Shown here: positions 5,403 to 6,291 of the stretch, piece by piece
Layout: each line of letters begins with the position of its first letter
How positions within the stretch are numbered: position 1 is the first letter of the stretch
Assembly: GCA_027064085.1 (NCBI GenBank)
Contig: JAMOQH010000168.1
Span: 1 to 6,291, forward strand
Source: a bacterium
GTDB taxonomy: Bacteria > UBP6 > JAFGXH01
Length of the DNA: 6,291 nucleotides
Direction: 5' to 3'
Made by a program: the position numbers and the translations under genes
Notes under the pieces: model-generated
What the model was told of the DNA's origin: nothing
Seen by the model: only the letters and a program-made list of their open reading frames with translations
Databases searched by the model: none

Positions 5403-6140
5403 TTAAATCTCCAATAATTCAATAATTTTATTCATTGCAACAGTTGCCTTATCATTTAAAAAGACATCCACTATACTATTAGTATAAGATGAATTCTCAA
5501 CATTGATTTCTATTATTTTTGCTCCATTATTTTTAGCAACATAAGGAATCATACTTGCAGGCATAATTTCACCGGTTGTTCCTATAAGTATGAATAAATC
5601 AGATTTTTTAGCATCATCATCTGCTTTTTTTAATGCAATTTCGGGGATTCCTTCACCAAAAAAAATAAAATCAGGTTTTAATAGACCATTACATTTTTTA
5701 CACATAGGAGGCAATTTATTCAGTCCAATTTCTCTAAAATTATAAGAAGATTTACATTTTACACAAACTAGATTTTGACAAGTTCCATGATATTCATAAA
5801 CCTCTTTACTTCCACTTTCTTGATGAAGGTTATCTATATTTTGAGTAATTATAGAATGAAGATATCCATTTTTTTCCATAATAGCAAGTCCTTTATGAGC
5901 ATCATTATACTTTGCTTTTCCAAAAAAATCATAAAAAATCTCTTTTATTACCTTCCATGACTTTTGAGAGTTATTTAAAAAATAATTTATATCTAAAACT
6001 ATAGGATCGTATTTACTCCACAATCCGTTAACTCCTCTAAAAGGAGGGATTCCACTCTCAACAGAAATTCCAGCTCCGGTAAAAGCTGTTATTTGTTTGG
6101 CATTTTTTATTAAACTAACAGCTTGTTGATAATTATTCAT
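5403..6140 (-). CDS. Sir2-family NAD-dependent protein deacetylase
   Basis: Removes acyl groups from protein lysines using NAD+, giving nicotinamide and O-acetyl-ADP-ribose. The 245 residues are normal for bacterial sirtuins. NAD-binding motifs are TGAGISVESGIPPFRG (21-36), TQNIDNLH (99-106) and GTTGEIMPAS near 190-200. H118 in YHG is the catalytic base, and C126, C129, C147 and C150 form a zinc ribbon. KPDFIFFGE (155-163) lines the acyl-lysine channel. The first half (VNGLWSKYDPIVLDINYFL and ITQNIDNLHQESGSKEV) resembles the Thermotoga Sir2 more than E. coli CobB. The Tyr-x-x-Arg pair of class III desuccinylases is absent (Y70-D-F-F73), so deacetylation is more likely than desuccinylation. 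GGAGG lies four bases before the ATG. It is convergent with the kinase gene with a 7-base gap. It is often named cobB in bacteria. Confidence 0.95.
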   Translation of the reverse strand: MNNYQQAVSLIKNAKQITAFTGAGISVESGIPPFRGVNGLWSKYDPIVLDINYFLNNSQKSWKVIKEIFYDFFGKAKYNDAHKGLAIMEKNGYLHSIITQNIDNLHQESGSKEVYEYHGTCQNLVCVKCKSSYNFREIGLNKLPPMCKKCNGLLKPDFIFFGEGIPEIALKKADDDAKKSDLFILIGTTGEIMPASMIPYVAKNNGAKIIEINVENSSYTNSIVDVFLNDKATVAMNKIIELLEI

Positions 6141-6168
6141 TTAGCCTCCATCTATTATTGAACAAATT

Positions 6169-6197
6169 AGTGTAATTTATTTATTTAGGAATGTCAA
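6169..6197 (-). promoter_or_regulatory. Sigma-70-type promoter for the sirtuin gene
   Basis: On the minus strand a perfect TTGACA (-35, 6192-6197) is followed after 17 bases by TACACT (-10, 6169-6174). The predicted start is near 6162, giving a short leader of about 22 bases with GGAGG at 6145-6149. The -35 box abuts the less AT-rich segment that fills the rest of the window. Confidence 0.6.
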
Positions 6198-6230
6198 GGA
6201 CAGCTTCAACCCATAAATGGTTTTACGCTG

Positions 6231-6255
6231 AATTTGCAGCCAAAGTCTGCAAATT
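6231..6255. repeat. Perfect 9-bp inverted repeat in non-coding right end
   Basis: AATTTGCAG (6231-6239) and CTGCAAATT (6247-6255) are exact reverse complements around a 7-base loop. No run of five or more Ts follows on either strand, so a classical terminator is not supported. The flanking stretch 6198-6291 has no supported gene: a 30-codon plus-strand frame starting at 6191 has its only purine-rich site (TAGGA) touching the ATG, and a minus-strand frame open from the window edge ends near 6178 without family-like sequence. It may belong to a dispersed repeat or to control DNA of a gene beyond the window. Confidence 0.5.
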
Positions 6256-6291
6256 AGAAATTTTAATCTGTGGAACAGTTTAAAAATTGTA

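Noticed and set aside
5403-6140. Defence-type SIR2 effector (as in Thoeris or other NADase systems)
   Set aside because: The protein has the catalytic histidine, the four zinc cysteines and the normal length of a lysine deacetylase, with no effector partner gene beside it.
1546-6190. Shared nonamer TTATTTAGG at the deaminase 3' end (minus strand) and at 6181-6189
   Set aside because: The match does not extend beyond nine bases, and such words arise by chance in AT-rich DNA.
6231-6255. Intrinsic terminator at the right end
   Set aside because: Neither strand has a T-run directly after the stem.
6191-6283. Thirty-codon plus-strand frame in the right end
   Set aside because: Its only purine-rich site touches the ATG, it overlaps the -35 box of the sirtuin promoter, and its arms form the inverted repeat. 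Nothing in the peptide is recognisable.

Overview
This is an AT-rich bacterial window (GC clearly below a third by eye) that is almost fully coding. It holds seven protein genes and no rRNA, tRNA, CRISPR array or recognisable insertion sequence. The organism looks Gram-negative-like. It uses the MEP isoprenoid route (ispF). Its Ser/Thr kinase carries the sequence habits of myxobacterial and other former-deltaproteobacterial kinases: an HRDIS-QN catalytic loop, a GK-x-x-YMAPE segment, and a short C-terminal tail ending in a YLEDIF-like motif. The first gene encodes a probably exported protein with repeated four-cysteine modules of a type common in Myxococcota and Bradymonadota. A low-GC member or relative of those lineages is my best guess, at low confidence.

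Layout. (1) Positions 1-965, plus strand: the 3' part of a cysteine-repeat protein with a thioredoxin-like domain. Nine bases later comes ispF (975-1463). (2) An 82-base gap with overlapping hairpins (1464-1545) separates ispF from a convergent guanine deaminase-like gene (minus strand, preferred start 2832). (3) A 160-base divergent control region (2833-2992) holds a promoter for each direction, a perfect 7-3-7 palindrome over the deaminase -10 box, and a hairpin at the predicted 5' end of the deaminase mRNA. (4) yicC, gmk and a Ser/Thr kinase gene (2993-5395) overlap by 11 and 10 bases and look like one translationally coupled operon. (5) A sirtuin gene (5403-6140, minus) meets the kinase gene tail to tail with a 7-base gap and has its own strong promoter. 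(6) The last ~95 bases (6198-6291) are less AT-rich than the rest and contain a perfect 9-bp inverted repeat, but no gene I can support.

How the genes may work together. yicC (RNA decay) and gmk (GMP to GDP) are a widespread pair. The unusual member is the kinase, in a position where many genomes carry rpoZ. The guanine deaminase-like gene is divergent from the operon with gmk, so two guanine-metabolising enzymes share a control region; whether that is functional is inference. I see no convincing new defence or mobile system. The points most worth a second look are the cysteine-module/thioredoxin architecture, the altered trimer-core residues of IspF, the deaminase control region, the kinase in the yicC-gmk operon, and the compositionally odd right end.
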